A DNA stretch of 64,000 bases from Vibrio nereis NBRC 15637. Lineage in GTDB: Bacteria; Pseudomonadota; Gammaproteobacteria; Enterobacterales; Vibrionaceae. Positions within the stretch are counted from its first letter, which is position 1. Each line of letters opens with the position of its first letter. This document shows positions 45,741 through 55,026 of the stretch, in pieces. The position numbers and the translations under genes are program-made. Where the stretch lies: the NCBI RefSeq assembly GCF_001591105.1, contig NZ_BCUD01000016.1:1-64000 (forward strand), given 5' to 3'. The notes under the pieces are model-generated. The model saw only the letters and a program-made list of their open reading frames with translations. It had not been told where the DNA came from and ran no database searches.

Positions 45741-45819
45741 TTTGCCCGAGACTCTGCGGTATTTAACCCAGACTCCGGAACTGAAAAACTTTGGGAAAGG
45801 AAAAGCTACATTGGGCAAA
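45741..45819. promoter_or_regulatory. Divergent control region with TTTGCCC / GGGCAAA inverted repeat
   Basis: The 168-bp gap between the cyclodeaminase-family gene and the AraC gene contains TTTGCCC (45741-45747) and GGGCAAA (45813-45819), inverted copies 65 bp apart. They could be half-sites of the AraC-type regulator, which is speculative. Confidence 0.3.
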
Positions 45820-45851
45820 CTAAGCGCGCGGATACAAGTAGGAAACTCACT

Positions 45852-46634
45852 GTGAATCAAACTCAGATAAGAAGAAATGTTATTGCCAGACGCCAGGGCC
45901 AACACCTGCACAGCTACGCTCAGGTATTGTTAGGCTGGCGAGGCACAATGGCGTGCGAGTTTGAACGCGAAAGTGGAAATATAGGCCATGGCACAGTGGC
46001 GATAGTGCCCGATAATGCCCCCCATTTTTATAATGGCTTAAGTGAAGATAGTGAGTTATTAGTCATCGACTTAGCGCCAGCTGATCCTTACATCCAAGCG
46101 CTGGAACAAGCGTGTAACTTGTCATTAAAGGAATCGGTATTTCAGCAGCCTTACTTCCTAGACTTGGGTACAGAAAGTCAGATATTGCTGGATTTTGCTG
46201 CGCAGAAAGTCAGTCAGGGGCAAATGTCACCACAGATAAACTGCCAGCTCGTGTCATTATTTTTAACGCAGCTTGGGCAAATGTCATCCAGTGTCACACC
46301 ACCAGCCTCGCATCGTCGCTTAGAAGCCAGCCATTTGAATACGTATATCGATCAAAACATTTCAACGGCGTTAACCAATGCTCAGCTAGCTCAGGCGATG
46401 CACCTCAGTGAAAGCCATTTTTACTGCTTATGCCAAAGGCAGTTTGGAGTGACACCACAAAAATACGTGATGCAGAGACGCATGCAAAAAGCACAATTTT
46501 TGCTGCGTAACAGCCATATGCCTATGACAGAACTTGCCGCCGAAGTCGGGTTTGCGCAGCTGTCGAGTTTTTCTCGTGCCTACAAACGCAGCTTTCAGCA
46601 TTCGCCTAGTGACGTACGCCGAAAGTCGCGCTAA
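45852..46634 (+). CDS. AraC-family transcriptional regulator
   Basis: A 260-residue regulator. The N-terminal cupin-like sensor has HLHSYAQVLLGWRGTMACEF and GTVAIVPDNAPHFYNG (residues about 18-60). The C-terminal AraC DNA-binding domain has two helix-turn-helix units: ALTNAQLAQAMHLSESHFY, and then MPMTELAAEVGFAQLSSFSR with AYKRSF. The start is GTG (45852) with AGGA upstream. Its divergence from the amino-acid catabolic set suggests it controls those genes in response to their substrate. Confidence 0.92.
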   Translation: MNQTQIRRNVIARRQGQHLHSYAQVLLGWRGTMACEFERESGNIGHGTVAIVPDNAPHFYNGLSEDSELLVIDLAPADPYIQALEQACNLSLKESVFQQPYFLDLGTESQILLDFAAQKVSQGQMSPQINCQLVSLFLTQLGQMSSSVTPPASHRRLEASHLNTYIDQNISTALTNAQLAQAMHLSESHFYCLCQRQFGVTPQKYVMQRRMQKAQFLLRNSHMPMTELAAEVGFAQLSSFSRAYKRSFQHSPSDVRRKSR

Positions 46635-46662
46635 ACGTGGTACGCCCATAGGCTAACCTCAT

Positions 46663-47136
46663 TTATGAGTAGCGAATGGCGTTCACAAACCACTCTTTGT
46701 AACCTTCTGGGGTTTTGACGCTAAACTCATCGTCGACCTCTTTTTTCAGTAACGCACGCGCCATCGGGGAGTCGATAGAGATATACCCTTTCGCGTCGCC
46801 GTAGATTTCATCAGGGCCGACAATGCGGAATACTTTTGTATCGCCGTCTTCGTTTTCTATCTCGACCCAAGCGCCAAAGAACACTTTGCCTTCTTGCTGC
46901 GGCGAGTAATCGACCACTTTGACTTGTTCAAGGCGTTTTCGTAGGTAGCGCACGCGGCGATCGATCTCACGCAAACGCTTCTTATTGTACTGATAATCCG
47001 CGTTTTCGGAGCGATCACCCAAACTTGCAGCCCAGGTAACTTTTTTGGTCACTTCAGGACGTTCTTCTTTCCATAAAAAGTCGAGTTCTTTTTTAAGCCG
47101 ATCAAAGCCTTCACGTGTGATTAGGTTTGTTTTCAT
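46663..47136 (-). CDS. greB: Transcription elongation factor GreB
   Basis: A 157-residue GreB that helps backtracked RNA polymerase cleave the transcript and resume. The N-terminal coiled coil carries the acidic tip (WAASLGDRSENADYQYNKKR), and the C-terminal FKBP-like domain has IDSPMARALLKKEVDDEF. It is on the opposite strand to ompR-envZ, a neighbourhood typical of gamma-proteobacteria. Confidence 0.96.
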   Translation of the reverse strand: MKTNLITREGFDRLKKELDFLWKEERPEVTKKVTWAASLGDRSENADYQYNKKRLREIDRRVRYLRKRLEQVKVVDYSPQQEGKVFFGAWVEIENEDGDTKVFRIVGPDEIYGDAKGYISIDSPMARALLKKEVDDEFSVKTPEGYKEWFVNAIRYS

Positions 47137-47305
47137 ATTTCTAATGTGACTGGATTGAAACTACTGTATACATTAGCTAAAAAGGAAATAAACGTTAACA
47201 ATTCTTTGCGCCACTTTAGTAAGAACAGTGTTACATTTCGATTAGTCAAAAAGGGTAGAACGCCCGCGCATTGGCGCAGATACAGCTATTAGGTGGAATC
47301 ATTAC

Positions 47306-48025
47306 ATGCAAGAAAATCACAAGATCTTAGTCGTCGATGACGATGCACGCCTGCGCGCGTTGCTGGAGCGTTACTTGTCTGAACAAGGATTCCAAGTACG
47401 CAGTGTGGCCAACAGCGAGCAAATGGATCGCCTGCTTACGCGCGAAAACTTCCACCTAATGGTGCTCGATTTAATGCTGCCAGGTGAAGACGGTCTTTCT
47501 ATCTGTCGCCGCCTACGCAATGCCAACAACACGCTGCCAATTTTGATGCTGACCGCCAAAGGCGACGAGATTGACCGCATTGTCGGCTTAGAAGTCGGCG
47601 CGGATGATTATCTGCCAAAACCGTTTAACCCACGTGAATTACTGGCACGCATCAAAGCGGTACTGCGCCGTCAAACGACCGAGCTGCCAGGTGCACCGAG
47701 CACCGAAGAGCAAGTGGTGGAGTTTGGTGAATTCCGCTTAAACTTGGGGACACGTGAGATGTTCCGTGGTGAAGAGCCGATGCCTTTAACCTCGGGTGAG
47801 TTCGCGGTGCTAAAAGCGCTGGTCACCAACGCTCGCGAACCGATGTCACGCGATAAACTGATGAATATGGCACGTGGCCGTGAATACTCGGCAATGGAGC
47901 GTTCCATCGACGTGCAGATCTCACGCCTACGCCGTATGCTTGAAATCGATCCCAGCAAACCCCGCTATATCCAAACCGTATGGGGGTTAGGTTACGTTTT
48001 CGTCCCGGACGGCAAAGAAGCCTAA
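47306..48025 (+). CDS. ompR: Osmolarity response regulator OmpR
   Basis: A 239-residue OmpR. The receiver domain has the acidic pair VVDDDARL, the phospho-acceptor Asp in LMVLDLMLPGEDG (near residue 55), the switch Thr in LMLTAKG and the Lys in DDYLPKPFNPREL. The winged-helix DNA-binding domain (MPLTSGEFAVLKALVTNARE; SAMERSIDVQISRLRRML) follows. It controls outer-membrane porins and responses to osmolarity and acid in relatives. A terminator-like hairpin follows the stop before envZ. Confidence 0.97.
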   Translation: MQENHKILVVDDDARLRALLERYLSEQGFQVRSVANSEQMDRLLTRENFHLMVLDLMLPGEDGLSICRRLRNANNTLPILMLTAKGDEIDRIVGLEVGADDYLPKPFNPRELLARIKAVLRRQTTELPGAPSTEEQVVEFGEFRLNLGTREMFRGEEPMPLTSGEFAVLKALVTNAREPMSRDKLMNMARGREYSAMERSIDVQISRLRRMLEIDPSKPRYIQTVWGLGYVFVPDGKEA

Positions 48026-48038
48026 TTAGAAATTTGCT

Positions 48039-48067
48039 AAAGTGCGAGACAATGTCTCGCACTTTTT
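48039..48067 (+). terminator. Terminator-like hairpin between ompR and envZ
   Basis: GTGCGAGAC (48042-48050) pairs with GTCTCGCAC (48054-48062) and is followed by TTTTT. It is perfect and lies wholly in the ompR-envZ gap, so envZ would be reached only by read-through. Confidence 0.8.
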
Positions 48068-48094
48068 GTTTCCACTCTGACCAAGGTGGCTGTT

Positions 48095-49402
48095 ATGCGC
48101 ATTCGCAGCTCATTTACTCAATCTATCATCATTTTCCTGACCTTGTTGATTGCTAGCCAAATCTACTCCTACTACGCCGTATTCAACTACGCGTTAATGC
48201 CAAGTTTGCAGCAGTTTAATAAAATTCTTGGCCACGAAATCAATCTCATGCTGAGTGATTCCGATAATTTAGAAGACGGTTTAGGCATGGATGACCCGTT
48301 GCGTCGGCGCGTACTAGAGCAACTGGGTGTCACGATTCACAGTGAAGATAGCCCGATCGCCGATGAATTCCATCATGCCATCACGATTGACTTAATGAGT
48401 GAGGAGATGAGCAATGAGCTCGGTTCGGCGACCGATGTACGCATGATGCTAGGCTCTGAAAGTTACATCTTATGGCTAAAAACCGATGCCCTGCCAGGAT
48501 CGCTACTGCGCATTCCGCTGTCTGAACTACAAGAAGAAGACTTCGCCCCGCTGTTTCGTAATAGCTTGATCATGGCGCTACTGATCATCGCGGGCGGTTG
48601 GCTGTTTATCCGCTTGCAAAACCGCCCTTTGATTGCATTAGAAAAAGCCGCCAAAGGGGTGGGCCGTGGCGAGATCCCACCGCCACTGCCAGAGCAAGGG
48701 GCATCAGAAATTCGCTCGGTGACACGCGCTTTTAACCAGATGTCGAAAGGCATCCAAGCTTTAGAAGAAGATCGCGCGCTGCTGATGGCGGGTATTAGCC
48801 ATGATCTTCGCACTCCCCTAACGCGCATTCGCCTCGCGACAGAAATGATGTCACCAGAAGATAGCTATTTAGCGGAAGGCATCATCAGTGATACCGAAGA
48901 ATGCAATGAGATCATCAGTCAATTTATGGACTACCTCAAACCTGTGAACAAGCAGTCGTTTGTTGAAGTAGACCTGAATGAGATCGCAAATGATGTCGCT
49001 ATGTCGGAAGGTGGCTATGAAGTTGAAATCGAAACGGACCTCCACCAGCCGATGAAGATGACGCTGGGCAGCCCCATTTCAATTAAACGTGCTGTCAGCA
49101 ATTTAGTCGTCAACGCACTCCGCTACGGCAATGGCTGGGTCAAAGTCAGCACCGGCATCACCGCCGATAGCAAGCTGGTTTGGGTATGTGTGGAAGACAA
49201 TGGCCCCGGCATCGCGCAAAACCAAATCGGCAAGCTGTTTGCTCCCTTTACCCGCGGCGATACTGCGCGTGGCAGTGAAGGAACGGGGTTAGGATTAACG
49301 ATAGTAAAACGTATTGTCAGCCAGCACAGTGGCACCGTGGTGGTCAATAATCGCAGTGGTGGTGGTTTAAAAGTCCAGGTTAGCTTTCCTACAATGAAGT
49401 AA
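48095..49402 (+). CDS. envZ: Osmosensor histidine kinase EnvZ
   Basis: A 435-residue EnvZ. The first membrane helix (about residues 10-32, [20 protein letters not shown]), a periplasmic segment and the second helix ([12 protein letters not shown]) precede a HAMP domain. The H-box with phospho-His is [20 protein letters not shown]. The ATPase domain has the N box ([14 protein letters not shown]), the G1 box (VEDNGPGI) and [13 protein letters not shown] chose the ATG at 48095, 8 nt after AAGG, over a GTG at 48086. Confidence 0.95.
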   Translation: MRIRSSFTQSIIIFLTLLIASQIYSYYAVFNYALMPSLQQFNKILGHEINLMLSDSDNLEDGLGMDDPLRRRVLEQLGVTIHSEDSPIADEFHHAITIDLMSEEMSNELGSATDVRMMLGSESYILWLKTDALPGSLLRIPLSELQEEDFAPLFRNSLIMALLIIAGGWLFIRLQNRPLIALEKAAKGVGRGEIPPPLPEQGASEIRSVTRAFNQMSKGIQALEEDRALLMAGISHDLRTPLTRIRLATEMMSPEDSYLAEGIISDTEECNEIISQFMDYLKPVNKQSFVEVDLNEIANDVAMSEGGYEVEIETDLHQPMKMTLGSPISIKRAVSNLVVNALRYGNGWVKVSTGITADSKLVWVCVEDNGPGIAQNQIGKLFAPFTRGDTARGSEGTGLGLTIVKRIVSQHSGTVVVNNRSGGGLKVQVSFPTMK

Positions 49403-49437
49403 GAATATCAGGCGGCAAGCCATACTAATCAATCCAA

Positions 49438-49470
49438 TAAAAAATGGGCGCGGTATGTCACCGCGCCCAT
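49438..49470 (-). terminator. Intrinsic terminator of the gsp operon
   Basis: On the minus strand ATGGGCGCGGT pairs with ACCGCGCCCAT and is followed by TTTTT, just past gspN. The stem could also stop envZ transcription, although the T run is on the minus side only. Confidence 0.8.
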
Positions 49471-49476
49471 GCTGTA

Positions 49477-50241
49477 TTAAAGCCTACCGTTGTAGGAAAA
49501 CTGATACCGTCCGGCGTTGTCAGGGTCAGGCAACCAGCCAAGCTGCTCGCTGAACGCCTTAGGAAACTCACTGCCCGGTTTAAACCATGCTTTACTTTGG
49601 TAACGGCGGTTAGGTTGCAGCACCACTTCTGCCGAGCTTTCAACTTGCTTGCTTTGCTGTCCGCCATTTAAGGTAATGGTGCTTTCTAGACACGTGAAAT
49701 CCGCGATCACCGGACCAACCAACAGTTCGTCGATTGGGGTACCTATTTTATCGGTATTCCATACCACTGTGCCCTCAGCCTCGCGACAATATGGGGCAGC
49801 ATATTCAAGATGTCTGACGGTTAGCTCAACATGGCCATTCAAAGTCAATGGAATAGGCATCGGCGGTGCCATCTTGACGACCTGACTGACAGGCAACGAA
49901 GCAACGAGGTTTTTCGCGTACGGCACGCCATCAAGACCATAACCCACCACGCCACGACCAGTTAACTGCATATCACTACCGTGCCCAAACCGAACCTGCG
50001 CTTCTGCCTTACCAGAAAGTAGCTTAGACGGTAGTAGTTGCCAGTGAACTTGACCAAAATTATCGGCCTGCCAACTGACGCTTTCTGCGCTGCCCTGCCA
50101 AAGGCTGCCTTCAACGCCAGCGAGCTTTAACTGCCTGGGTAATGGCGCGTTGTCCACCACAATTTGTGCCGGTAAATGAACAATGGCACTGGCCACAAAT
50201 ACCAACAACAGACCAATACTAAGCAGAATGATTCTTTTCAC
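49477..50241 (-). CDS. gspN: Type II secretion system protein N
   Basis: A 254-residue GspN (EpsN). One N-terminal membrane helix (IILLSIGLLLVFVASAIVHL, about residues 3-22) anchors a periplasmic domain. The LAGVEGSLWQGSAESV motif near residue 40 is characteristic of the family. It is found in a subset of type II systems, including Vibrio, and is less essential than other components. It is the last gene of the operon, starting 3 bp after gspM ends, and is closed by a terminator. Confidence 0.92.
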   Translation of the reverse strand: MKRIILLSIGLLLVFVASAIVHLPAQIVVDNAPLPRQLKLAGVEGSLWQGSAESVSWQADNFGQVHWQLLPSKLLSGKAEAQVRFGHGSDMQLTGRGVVGYGLDGVPYAKNLVASLPVSQVVKMAPPMPIPLTLNGHVELTVRHLEYAAPYCREAEGTVVWNTDKIGTPIDELLVGPVIADFTCLESTITLNGGQQSKQVESSAEVVLQPNRRYQSKAWFKPGSEFPKAFSEQLGWLPDPDNAGRYQFSYNGRL

Positions 50242-50244
50242 CGT

Positions 50245-50736
50245 TTACCCCTTTGTGAACTGTAATCGCTTAATTTCGACGACACCGTCTTGAACGCCTT
50301 TATCAATATCGAGAAAAGTCGCGGAGATCCCGTGGCGATCTTGCAGAAACGCCATCCACTCTGCAAAACGATTAAACGGTAAGGGTGTTATCCAAACTTG
50401 AAGCTGCTCACCACGTGGCTGCACACGAATCAACTCGATGTTAAAGCGACGTGCCGAAGAAGACACAGCCTGATTCAGCGGCGTGTTTGATACAACCTGG
50501 CCAGTTTTACTGCGCAGCATAGTGATCTCGTCCGCTTTGTCTTTTACCCAAGTCAGCAGTTGTTTTTCACTTTGAATGCGCATCTGGGCAGTTTCAGCTC
50601 GTTGAGCAACTGGCTGAATCACTCCCCAATACAGTGCGCCGAAAAACAACAATATGGCACAAACGATCACCAGCTTTTGCTCCCGGCCCGAGATCTGACG
50701 CCACCAATTTTGGATCGACATAAGTAATGTGCTCAT
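50245..50736 (-). CDS. gspM: Type II secretion system protein M
   Basis: A 163-residue GspM, a bitopic inner-membrane protein of the assembly platform that pairs with GspL. The membrane helix is KLVIVCAILLFFGALYWGVI (about residues 22-41), and the periplasmic ferredoxin-like domain includes NIELIRVQPRGEQLQVWITP and PFNRFAEWM. It lies 10 bp after gspL. Confidence 0.92.
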   Translation of the reverse strand: MSTLLMSIQNWWRQISGREQKLVIVCAILLFFGALYWGVIQPVAQRAETAQMRIQSEKQLLTWVKDKADEITMLRSKTGQVVSNTPLNQAVSSSARRFNIELIRVQPRGEQLQVWITPLPFNRFAEWMAFLQDRHGISATFLDIDKGVQDGVVEIKRLQFTKG

Positions 50737-50746
50737 CTGGGTTACC

Positions 50747-51958
50747 TCATAATGGCTTCAGTACGAAGGAGCCATTGACCAGCTCTCCTGAGCGGCTAAG
50801 TTGTCCTTGCTCGACATTAAATTTAGACGCTAAAACTTCCCGCGTTTTTTCGAATGTTTGGAAATCGTCGCTTTGTGCTTGCAGTCTAACTTCTCCTCTC
50901 GCCCCGTCGTATTTAAAGCTGGTGAGATTCAGCGTCGGCACCTGTTTCAGCAGTGCTGGCATATCTCCCATCCATTGCAATAGCGACTCATCACCGCCAT
51001 TGCCTGATAGACGATTGGCTTCGCGAGCCATTTCTCGCTTCAAGTAACTCACGGTTGGGATTTTCGTTTTGCCTGGCAAGGCTTGACGGAAAATACGTTC
51101 ACTCTCGGCGCGATATGTCTGCGCCTGAGACTCGTATTTTTGAATCGTTAGCAGATGATCGGTTATAACAACCGCCATCAGCACCACCGCGGCAATGGCG
51201 ACTTTTTGCCAAACCTTCCAATAACGCGAAAATGATGATTTCGGCTTAAAAGTCCCCGTTAACAGGTTCACTTTACTGCGGATTGCATGCTCGGCTAATA
51301 GCTGCATGACCAAGTGCGGCTCACCGTTGGCCCACGGTTGCTCTTCCGCCAAAGGCAGATCGGGCAGTTCAGAAAACGCAGTCAGAGGTAAGTAGTTCTC
51401 ACCATCTTTCACCCAATCGGACTGGGCAATGATTGGCAACCACTCACGACTCACGGATACCCCGCTGTAAGGCGTTTTCTTTAGCAACCACTGGTCATCT
51501 AACTCGACCGCCGCAATGCCTTCGACCTCCGGTAACGCCAGCACATCAGGCAGTACCGATTGCACTTGGCACCCGATATCGCGCAGCGATAACAGCGACT
51601 TCTCCAGCCAGACTTTTTCGACTGCGCAGATCTTAGCTTTGCCTGCGCTCTTGTCCAAGATAGAAAAATGCAGTTGTTCGACATCCTGAGCCAGATCATC
51701 CTCAAGCAGGAACGGCAGCATGCCCGCAAACTGGCGGCTTGCGCCTGCGGGGATCTCCACTTCTGTTAACACAAGGCTAGCGGCAGAAAGTAACACGATG
51801 GTTCGGCGGTGTTCGGCATAGGCTGCAAGCTCTGAAATCGCCTCCCAGCCAGCCAACTCGCCACTGGCGATCACTTCCTTTTGCTGCTCTGACCAAACAA
51901 TCCATTGAATGGCCGACCCTGTATTGTTACTCAGTCGAACGATCAGATACTCGTTCAC
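50747..51958 (-). CDS. gspL: Type II secretion system protein L
   Basis: A 403-residue GspL. The cytoplasmic domain (residues 1 to about 235), which recruits the GspE ATPase, shows [18 protein letters not shown] and [20 protein letters not shown] membrane helix follows at about 250-270 ([18 protein letters not shown]), then a periplasmic dimerisation domain. The GTG at 51958 has a strong GGAGG 6 nt upstream; the TTG at 51970 is in frame but sits on that site. The gene overlaps gspK by 32 bp. Confidence 0.94.
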   Translation of the reverse strand: MNEYLIVRLSNNTGSAIQWIVWSEQQKEVIASGELAGWEAISELAAYAEHRRTIVLLSAASLVLTEVEIPAGASRQFAGMLPFLLEDDLAQDVEQLHFSILDKSAGKAKICAVEKVWLEKSLLSLRDIGCQVQSVLPDVLALPEVEGIAAVELDDQWLLKKTPYSGVSVSREWLPIIAQSDWVKDGENYLPLTAFSELPDLPLAEEQPWANGEPHLVMQLLAEHAIRSKVNLLTGTFKPKSSFSRYWKVWQKVAIAAVVLMAVVITDHLLTIQKYESQAQTYRAESERIFRQALPGKTKIPTVSYLKREMAREANRLSGNGGDESLLQWMGDMPALLKQVPTLNLTSFKYDGARGEVRLQAQSDDFQTFEKTREVLASKFNVEQGQLSRSGELVNGSFVLKPL

Positions 51959-52943
51959 CGATACCTCCAAAGCGACGGCTGACTACCGTTGCAGTTTTTC
52001 GATTATTACTAAATATTAGGCTACGAACTCGCACTCTAGAGTCGCCGACTAATATTTCTGCATCTAATTCAAAGTAAGCGCTGTCTACTGCCAAGTAGCC
52101 TTTGATCGGGTTCAGCGCTTCTTGCTTAATATTGGCTAAGTCGCCTTCGTTTAAAAAATCTTCCACACTGGCCCAACCGTCATAGGGACGGTTTTCCAGA
52201 ATGTCTTTTGCTTGCTGCGTACTGATATGTGGCTGAAACAAAGCGCTGAGCAGTTCGGCGTGTTCAGGCTGAATGGTATTCACATTCAATTTAAGGTCCG
52301 TCGTTGGCAGTGCGCAGACATAGCCCGCGAGCTTTTGCATCACTTCACCCGACACTTCATTGACCGCCCTCAACTCAGAGCTGTCGGCCAGCAAAGTGTT
52401 CGCCGCCACGTACGCTGGCGACATGGACTCGTAATAGCTGTCTTCTACGCCCACCACCGAATTCAGCACATTGTTACTATCGACGTAATCCCACAGTGAC
52501 TGTGAGATCACTTCTGCCTGATAGTTTTCAACCTCAAGCTCCTCCATCATGAACTGAAACGCCTCGACCAAAAACGGCATGCGATCGGACCCTGATGTTT
52601 GCGTCACAGCAGACAAAGCATTGAGGTTGAAACACGCTTGTTGGTCAACGATATGGCCAGATAAGGTGCCATAATCCAGCGGGTACGTTTGCTCTTCGAG
52701 CGCCCAAGGCTGCGAAAGGTTGATCGTGTCTGAATCTTTGTAGCTCTGCTCAATACCCACTTTCGCCAAGACTTCAGCGCCAATGCTGTACCAGTAAGCT
52801 TGTTGGTAATTGATCTGATTGGTCGCCCGTTTGAACTGACCAAATAAACGATCAGCCATACTGGCGGCGATGCTGACCATCACAGCAAGCAGCAGCAAGA
52901 CGACGATAAGTGCGACTCCGCGCTGAGGCTTAACTGGTTTCAT
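51927..52943 (-). CDS. gspK: Type II secretion system minor pseudopilin K
   Basis: A 338-residue minor pseudopilin. Its N-terminal prepilin-like segment ([20 protein letters not shown]) lacks the Glu5 of the other pseudopilins, as is normal for GspK, the tip subunit. The large inserted domain contains [14 protein letters not shown] and [20 protein letters not shown]. It forms the pseudopilus tip with GspI and GspJ. It overlaps gspJ by 14 bp and gspL by 32 bp. Confidence 0.94.
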   Translation of the reverse strand: MKPVKPQRGVALIVVLLLLAVMVSIAASMADRLFGQFKRATNQINYQQAYWYSIGAEVLAKVGIEQSYKDSDTINLSQPWALEEQTYPLDYGTLSGHIVDQQACFNLNALSAVTQTSGSDRMPFLVEAFQFMMEELEVENYQAEVISQSLWDYVDSNNVLNSVVGVEDSYYESMSPAYVAANTLLADSSELRAVNEVSGEVMQKLAGYVCALPTTDLKLNVNTIQPEHAELLSALFQPHISTQQAKDILENRPYDGWASVEDFLNEGDLANIKQEALNPIKGYLAVDSAYFELDAEILVGDSRVRVRSLIFSNNRKTATVVSRRFGGIGERVSDRSTE

Positions 52944-53577
52944 CGTCTGCTCCAGTCAATTTAAGCGAGCCACCACTGATCAGATAAACGCGTTCAATTT
53001 TGCCGTAATCTTCCAGTTCAAGCTCTACCGTGACGGCATGGGGTAACGTGTTGCTGTTTTCCCAATTACCTTTCCACTCTTTACCATCATAAAAGCGCAA
53101 GTTGAACGCCTTGAGCTTGTCAATCAGAGGCATCACTAACATTTGTTGGCCTGCTGGGGTATCTGGGTAGCGCCACCAAAGACGCTCTAGCTGGTCGTCT
53201 TTAATCCGATAGCCCACTTTGGTCACTTCACCGCGTGGGAATTGCTGCTCTGGGTTATGCCACCCCGCGCGCGCAAACATCACACCTTTGGCGTCTGAAT
53301 CGAGCAAATAATCTTGCCAATGAATTAACTGTGACGAAGGCCCTTCCCCGTTAGTTCGGGTCTTCCTCAATGCCATTTGGCGAAAGTCATTATTCAAGAA
53401 CACCAGTGCACGTTGTAAGGTTTTTAGTCGTTCACTGCGATCCATCGAGAATTCGTTACTGCGCTGCACCTGGTTAAGGACTTGGTACGCACCGACACTC
53501 AAACTGGCAAAAATAGCGATCGCCACCAGCACTTCAATCAAGGTAAAGCCACGCTGCGCGCGTCTATTTCTTAACAT
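52930..53577 (-). CDS. gspJ: Type II secretion system minor pseudopilin J
   Basis: A 215-residue pseudopilin with the prepilin peptidase site [19 protein letters not shown] near residue 10 and Glu at mature position 5. The globular domain has [20 protein letters not shown] and [10 protein letters not shown]. It is part of the tip complex with GspI and GspK. It overlaps both neighbours by 14 bp, which implies coupled translation and fixed stoichiometry. Confidence 0.94.
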   Translation of the reverse strand: MLRNRRAQRGFTLIEVLVAIAIFASLSVGAYQVLNQVQRSNEFSMDRSERLKTLQRALVFLNNDFRQMALRKTRTNGEGPSSQLIHWQDYLLDSDAKGVMFARAGWHNPEQQFPRGEVTKVGYRIKDDQLERLWWRYPDTPAGQQMLVMPLIDKLKAFNLRFYDGKEWKGNWENSNTLPHAVTVELELEDYGKIERVYLISGGSLKLTGADDETS

Positions 53578-53920
53578 AGCTTCTTACCGTGACAATCGCT
53601 GAACCATTCTCTTGCGCTGCAACTTTGACATCAAAGGCTTGCAACAAATTACCCGCGGTAGCAACCGGCTCTATCGACCAATACCATTCAATACCCGCCA
53701 GCTCTTCTTTTCCCTTCGACTTGGTTGGCTTTCGCTCAGATAAAATCACTTTGGCCATTTGATTATCGGCCACCATCGATGCGAAGGTTTTTTCTTCAAG
53801 ATAACTCAGTGTATTTATGTGTTGGCTGACGGAGCGGATAACAGCGATGGCAGCGGTCGCAAAAATGGCTAACGCGACCAAAACTTCCAGCAGAGTAAAT
53901 CCTGACTTACGCTTCTTCAT
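53564..53920 (-). CDS. gspI: Type II secretion system minor pseudopilin I
   Basis: A 118-residue minor pseudopilin beginning MKKRKSGFTLLEVLVALAIF, with the cleavage site after Gly7. The ATG at 53920 has AGGAGA upstream; the frame from 53956 runs through gspH and lacks support. GspI nucleates pseudopilus assembly with GspJ and GspK. Confidence 0.94.
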   Translation of the reverse strand: MKKRKSGFTLLEVLVALAIFATAAIAVIRSVSQHINTLSYLEEKTFASMVADNQMAKVILSERKPTKSKGKEELAGIEWYWSIEPVATAGNLLQAFDVKVAAQENGSAIVTVRSYVKK

Positions 53921-54494
53921 CGCTCTCTCCTGGAGCAAGAATGATGATCTGTCCATTTTCTTTTGCTACTACTTGCCAGGCATCTTGCTCAACGCTGAGG
54001 TTTTGCGGGTAAATAGCAATAGAAAATGGCGTTAACTCACCACTCGACATAATAAATACTTGCGGGGTCGGCACTTTTTTTTCGTCCTCTACTTCGGAGA
54101 ACATGTCTTCATCAAACAGGCTACCAGGCTTAAATAATCGGTCTTCATCTTTCCACACACCACCTCCTAGCTGCAGCACCATCGCCAGGCCGTCTGGCAA
54201 CGCGGTATGCTGTGGTAACTCGTCATCACTGAGCTTCTGCCATCCTTCTTCACTTAAAGCGAGCAACTGATAGCTACTCCGCTTTTCATCAAAGCGCACA
54301 CCATAATCCTTACCGCTCAAAATTGCCTCTTCGTTCAACAGTTGTAAACGGTGATAAAGCGCCTGCGCTTGCTGTTTGGCATCATCCGAGCTTTTCTGCG
54401 GCAACGTCGAGATAACCGCCACCGATGCGACCGACAGCAGCACAAGGACTAACAAGATCTCGATGAGGGTGAAACCCTTTTGATTCTTCATCAT
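53907..54494 (-). CDS. gspH: Type II secretion system minor pseudopilin H
   Basis: A 195-residue minor pseudopilin with the processing site in MMKNQKGFTLIEILLVLVLL and a globular domain containing YGVRFDEKRSSYQLLALSEE. It links the tip complex to the major GspG filament. The start may be either of two adjacent ATGs. It overlaps gspI by 14 bp. Confidence 0.94.
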   Translation of the reverse strand: MMKNQKGFTLIEILLVLVLLSVASVAVISTLPQKSSDDAKQQAQALYHRLQLLNEEAILSGKDYGVRFDEKRSSYQLLALSEEGWQKLSDDELPQHTALPDGLAMVLQLGGGVWKDEDRLFKPGSLFDEDMFSEVEDEKKVPTPQVFIMSSGELTPFSIAIYPQNLSVEQDAWQVVAKENGQIIILAPGESDEEA

Positions 54495-54536
54495 AAGTTT
54501 GGGACGGCTTTCGCCGCCCCTATCCTCTGGATTCGC

Positions 54537-54980
54537 TTATTGGAAATCTTGAATATTCCAGTTACCGATATCCGTATTGGCACCTTCACCGCCTTCCTGG
54601 GCATCAGCACCCAGTGTGAAGATGTCTGTCGCGCCTTTATCACCCGGGCTTAAGTACTGGTACTCGTTACCCCATGGGTCATTGGGCAGACGCTTAATGT
54701 AGCCGCCGTCACGGTAGTTACGTGGTTCTGGGTTAGATGGCTGAGTCACCAATGCTTCTAAGCCCTGATCCGTCGTTGGATAAACACTATTATCCAGTTT
54801 GTACATGTCTAACGCGTTTTCTAACGCCACGATATCGGTGATCGCTTTTTGCTGATCCGCCTTCTCTTTGTTGCCCAATAAGTTAGGTACAACAAAGCTT
54901 GCTAGAATTCCCAGAATAACGACGACAACCATGACTTCTAAAAGTGTAAAGCCAGACTGTTTTTTCGTTCTCATTTTCAT
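54537..54980 (-). CDS. gspG: Type II secretion system major pseudopilin G
   Basis: A 147-residue major pseudopilin: processing site KQSG|FTLLEVMVVVVILGILA, then VYPTTDQGLEALVTQPSNPE and the calcium-site region GNEYQYLSPGDKGATDIFTL. It polymerises into the pseudopilus that pushes substrates through the secretin. The ATG at 54980 is 7 nt after GGAGA. Confidence 0.96.
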   Translation of the reverse strand: MKMRTKKQSGFTLLEVMVVVVILGILASFVVPNLLGNKEKADQQKAITDIVALENALDMYKLDNSVYPTTDQGLEALVTQPSNPEPRNYRDGGYIKRLPNDPWGNEYQYLSPGDKGATDIFTLGADAQEGGEGANTDIGNWNIQDFQ

Positions 54981-55026
54981 TATGTTCTCCAAACCACATA
55001 CTCAGAGTAAAACTAAGCCAACAGCC

